Shown: piece after piece, positions 62,310 through 64,000 of the stretch | Position numbering within the stretch: position 1 is the stretch's first letter | Layout of the letters: every line of letters begins with the position of its first letter | DNA from: Niastella koreensis GR20-10 | GTDB taxonomy: Bacteria > Bacteroidota > Bacteroidia > Chitinophagales > Chitinophagaceae | Direction: 5' to 3' | DNA length: 64,000 bases | Assembly: GCF_000246855.1 (NCBI RefSeq) | Contig: NC_016609.1 | Location: 8,878,744 to 8,942,743, forward strand | The notes under the pieces: generated by a model | What the model was told of the DNA's origin: nothing | Databases searched by the model: none | What the model saw: the letters and a program-made list of their open reading frames with translations, nothing else | Made by a program: the position numbers and the translations under genes

Positions 62310-63263
62310 ATGAATCTGATCGATTTTCTGCTACTGTTAATAGTAGCCTATGGTATGTGGGATGGCTGGCAAAAAGGTTTTATCGTGGAACTATTGTACC
62401 TGATGGGCCTTATTGTAAGCATTGCAGTAACCTTTTTATTTTATCCTTACCCTACTATTTTTATCAACAAATATATTCCTGCACTCGGCTCCTGGGCATT
62501 GCCGCTGGCTTTTATAATTACATATGTACTAATGCGGGTAATTACAAATGTGCTTATCAATAAAACATTGTACAGAATTCCGGTGGAGGCGCATGGCCGC
62601 TGGGATAACAAGATGCTGGGTTTAATACCCGGTTTTGTAAATGGTGTTACCCATGCAGTAATTGTGGCTGCCCTGTTGCTGGCCCTGCCCATCAGTAATA
62701 ACATCTCCAACACAACCCGCCAAAGCCGCTTTGTAGTTATGTTGTCGGTGCCGGCCGAGTTGATAGAAACCAAATTATCGCTGGTATTTACTGAAGTGGA
62801 AAGAACCATGAACCGGTTAACGGTAAAGCCCGGTTCCAATGAAACGGTCATCCTTCCCTTTAAAGTGATGGCGCCGCCACCCCGGCCCGATCTGGAAACA
62901 CTGATGTTGAGCTGGGTAAATGCCGAGCGGATAAAAGCGGGCTTGAATACCCTGAAACTGGATCGGGAATTAACCGAGGTTGGCCGCAAGCATTCGATCG
63001 ATATGTTTCAACGAGGTTATTTTTCACACGTGTCGCCCGACGGGAAAGGACCCTTTGACCGCATGAAAGAGGATAGGGTGCAATTCACCAATGCCGGGGA
63101 GAACATTGCACTGGCGCCCACCTTGGATATTGCACATAATGGATTAATGCATTCGCCGGGGCACCGCGCTAACATCCTCCGGCCCGAATTTGGCCGTTTG
63201 GGTATTGGAATAGTAGATGGCGGTAAGTATGGGCTCATGATATCACAGGAATTCAGAAATTAG
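62310..63263 (+). CDS. CvpA-like membrane domain fused to a CAP (SCP/PR1) domain
   Basis: The 317-residue protein begins with a CvpA-type domain of four membrane helices (about residues 4-125, starting NLIDFLLLLIVAYGMWDGWQKG). A linker (about 150-195) leads to a CAP domain (about 197-317). The CAP domain has WVNAERIKAGLNTLKLDREL, HSIDMFQRGYFSHVSPDG, ENIA and MHSPGHRANILRPEFGRLGIG. The two His (in HS and SPGHR) and Glu (in ENIA) correspond to the usual CAP cavity residues. CvpA proteins are linked to envelope maintenance; bacterial CAP domains are secreted and of unclear function. The CAP part should face the periplasm. No operon partner is evident; it follows a terminator by 140 bp. Confidence 0.92.
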   Translation: MNLIDFLLLLIVAYGMWDGWQKGFIVELLYLMGLIVSIAVTFLFYPYPTIFINKYIPALGSWALPLAFIITYVLMRVITNVLINKTLYRIPVEAHGRWDNKMLGLIPGFVNGVTHAVIVAALLLALPISNNISNTTRQSRFVVMLSVPAELIETKLSLVFTEVERTMNRLTVKPGSNETVILPFKVMAPPPRPDLETLMLSWVNAERIKAGLNTLKLDRELTEVGRKHSIDMFQRGYFSHVSPDGKGPFDRMKEDRVQFTNAGENIALAPTLDIAHNGLMHSPGHRANILRPEFGRLGIGIVDGGKYGLMISQEFRN

Positions 63264-63335
63264 TTTACAGTTCATAGTTTACAGTTTACTGTTCGGGAAT
63301 AACAGAGAACTCTGAACAGAGAACTGAGAGCAGTA

Positions 63336-63506
63336 TTATTTCCCTCCAAAAAGCTTACTGATAATCCAAAATATCAACCCTATTACCAATACTACTAAGA
63401 ATATCCCCCACCACATACCCGCTTTAAAAATGCCTTCAACAGCGGCGCAACCTGAATAAAACAAGGTCATCAGCAGAAAACATAAGCCGTAATATTTCTT
63501 TATCAT
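63336..63506 (-). CDS. small lipoprotein with C-terminal membrane helix
   Basis: The 56-residue protein starts at the ATG at 63506; an in-frame TTG at 63521 is less likely. It has a lipoprotein-like N-terminus (MIKKYYGLCFLLMTLFYSGCA, Cys at residue 20) and a second hydrophobic segment (about 30-50, WWGIFLVVLVIGLIFWIIS) ending in KLFGGK. Small proteins of this shape are common in Bacteroidota and remain without a known function. It converges on the CvpA-CAP gene and is divergent from proB. Confidence 0.7.
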   Translation of the reverse strand: MIKKYYGLCFLLMTLFYSGCAAVEGIFKAGMWWGIFLVVLVIGLIFWIISKLFGGK

Positions 63507-63688
63507 AACACGAGATTTCAAGTATTAACTAAAACTATGTGCCGGTTATAATATGTTGACATTCATTTATTTGGTATTGCTTTTTGTGGAGTTATTTGCA
63601 CAATATGCTAACATCTGGAAGTTGAATTAGTGATTAGGAAACGTCGAACTTTGAACTTTGAACTGGGAACTATGAGCTAAATTTGCGC

Positions 63689-64000
63689 ATGCAAAAACCG
63701 GTTATTGTAATAAAGCTAGGCACGGCGGTGATAACGAATGAGGAGGGCGTAATCAGTCATACCATTATAAAGAAGGTGGCGTCGGAAGTTGCGGAGCTGT
63801 TTCATACGCATCGAGTAGTGTTGGTATCGAGTGGGGCCGTGGGCAGCGGAAAAGTATTTATTCAAAATTACAAGGGCAGTATTACTGAACGTAAGGCGGC
63901 AGCAGCCGTAGGCAATCCTTTGCTGATCCAATTATACCAGAAACAATTTTCCAAATTCGATATTCCGGTGGCGCAAGCGCTTTGCGAACGGCACCATTTC
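63689..64000 (+). CDS. proB: glutamate 5-kinase, N-terminal part
   Basis: The first 104 codons are visible and the frame runs off the right edge. The sequence opens MQKPVIVIKLGTAVIT, the amino-acid-kinase phosphate loop. VVLVSSGAVGSG, the ProB signature, lies at about residues 43-54, and AAAAVGNPLLIQLYQKQF follows. ProB phosphorylates L-glutamate in the first step of proline synthesis; proA would be expected nearby to the right. The spacer before it consists of GAACTTTGAACTTTGAACT words (about 63647-63670). The call is firm although partial. Confidence 0.92.
   Translation, partial: MQKPVIVIKLGTAVITNEEGVISHTIIKKVASEVAELFHTHRVVLVSSGAVGSGKVFIQNYKGSITERKAAAAVGNPLLIQLYQKQFSKFDIPVAQALCERHHF

Noticed and set aside
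1-64000. Prophage, insertion sequence or integrative element
   Set aside because: No transposase, integrase, phage structural or conjugation gene was recognised; only small non-coding repeats were seen.

Overview
The window looks like a chromosomal segment of a glycan-degrading Bacteroidota, most likely family Chitinophagaceae (a Niastella- or Chitinophaga-like soil organism). The support is four SusC/SusD-type outer-membrane pairs plus the tail of a fifth SusD, an ECF sigma/FecR pair, many secreted glycosidases, start regions without strong Shine-Dalgarno sequences, and FG-GAP/ASPIC and vanadium haloperoxidase genes. The genus is inferred from protein style only. No rRNA, tRNA, CRISPR array, transposase or phage gene was seen.

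Layout. 1-487: end of a SusD-like gene with a strong terminator. 590-1945: rmuC. 2184-2966: a DeoR-family regulator, divergent from a long same-strand run (3391-16549) of susC, susD, a GH29 fucosidase, a GH20 hexosaminidase, a GntP permease, RidA, a KDG-kinase-like kinase and an M19 dipeptidase. 16989-18515: a GT4 glycosyltransferase and a coiled-coil protein. 18516-37898: an ECF sigma factor, divergent from FecR, an STN-bearing SusC, SusD, two GH29, GH35, GH3, GH2 and a SUMF1-like/sialidase-like fusion. 38351-48871: SusC, SusD, an FG-GAP/ASPIC protein, a vanadium haloperoxidase and an AraC regulator. 48930-49337: a DinB-like protein. 49365-53506: an inositol module (small membrane protein, SSS symporter, LacI regulator, myo-inositol oxygenase). 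53734-61928: SusC, SusD, GH92 mannosidase and a secreted unknown. 62310-64000: a CvpA-CAP fusion, a small lipoprotein and the start of proB.

How the genes may work together. The summed exo-glycosidases (alpha-fucosidases including a subfamily-B type, GH35 beta-galactosidase, GH20 beta-hexosaminidase, GH3 possibly beta-xylosidase, GH92 alpha-mannosidase, GH2 of the beta-mannosidase/glucosaminidase type) match the linkages of plant-type complex N-glycans bearing Lewis-a ends, core fucose and bisecting xylose. This is an inference from families, not a shown activity. The GntP/RidA/KDG-kinase set behind GH20 could feed an acid sugar derived from the released amino sugar into the KDPG route.

The spacers are unusual. 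Many consist of degenerate short-word repeats with complementary arms. A GC-rich imperfect palindrome recurs at four places, one of them inside, and in frame with, the FG-GAP/ASPIC coding sequence.
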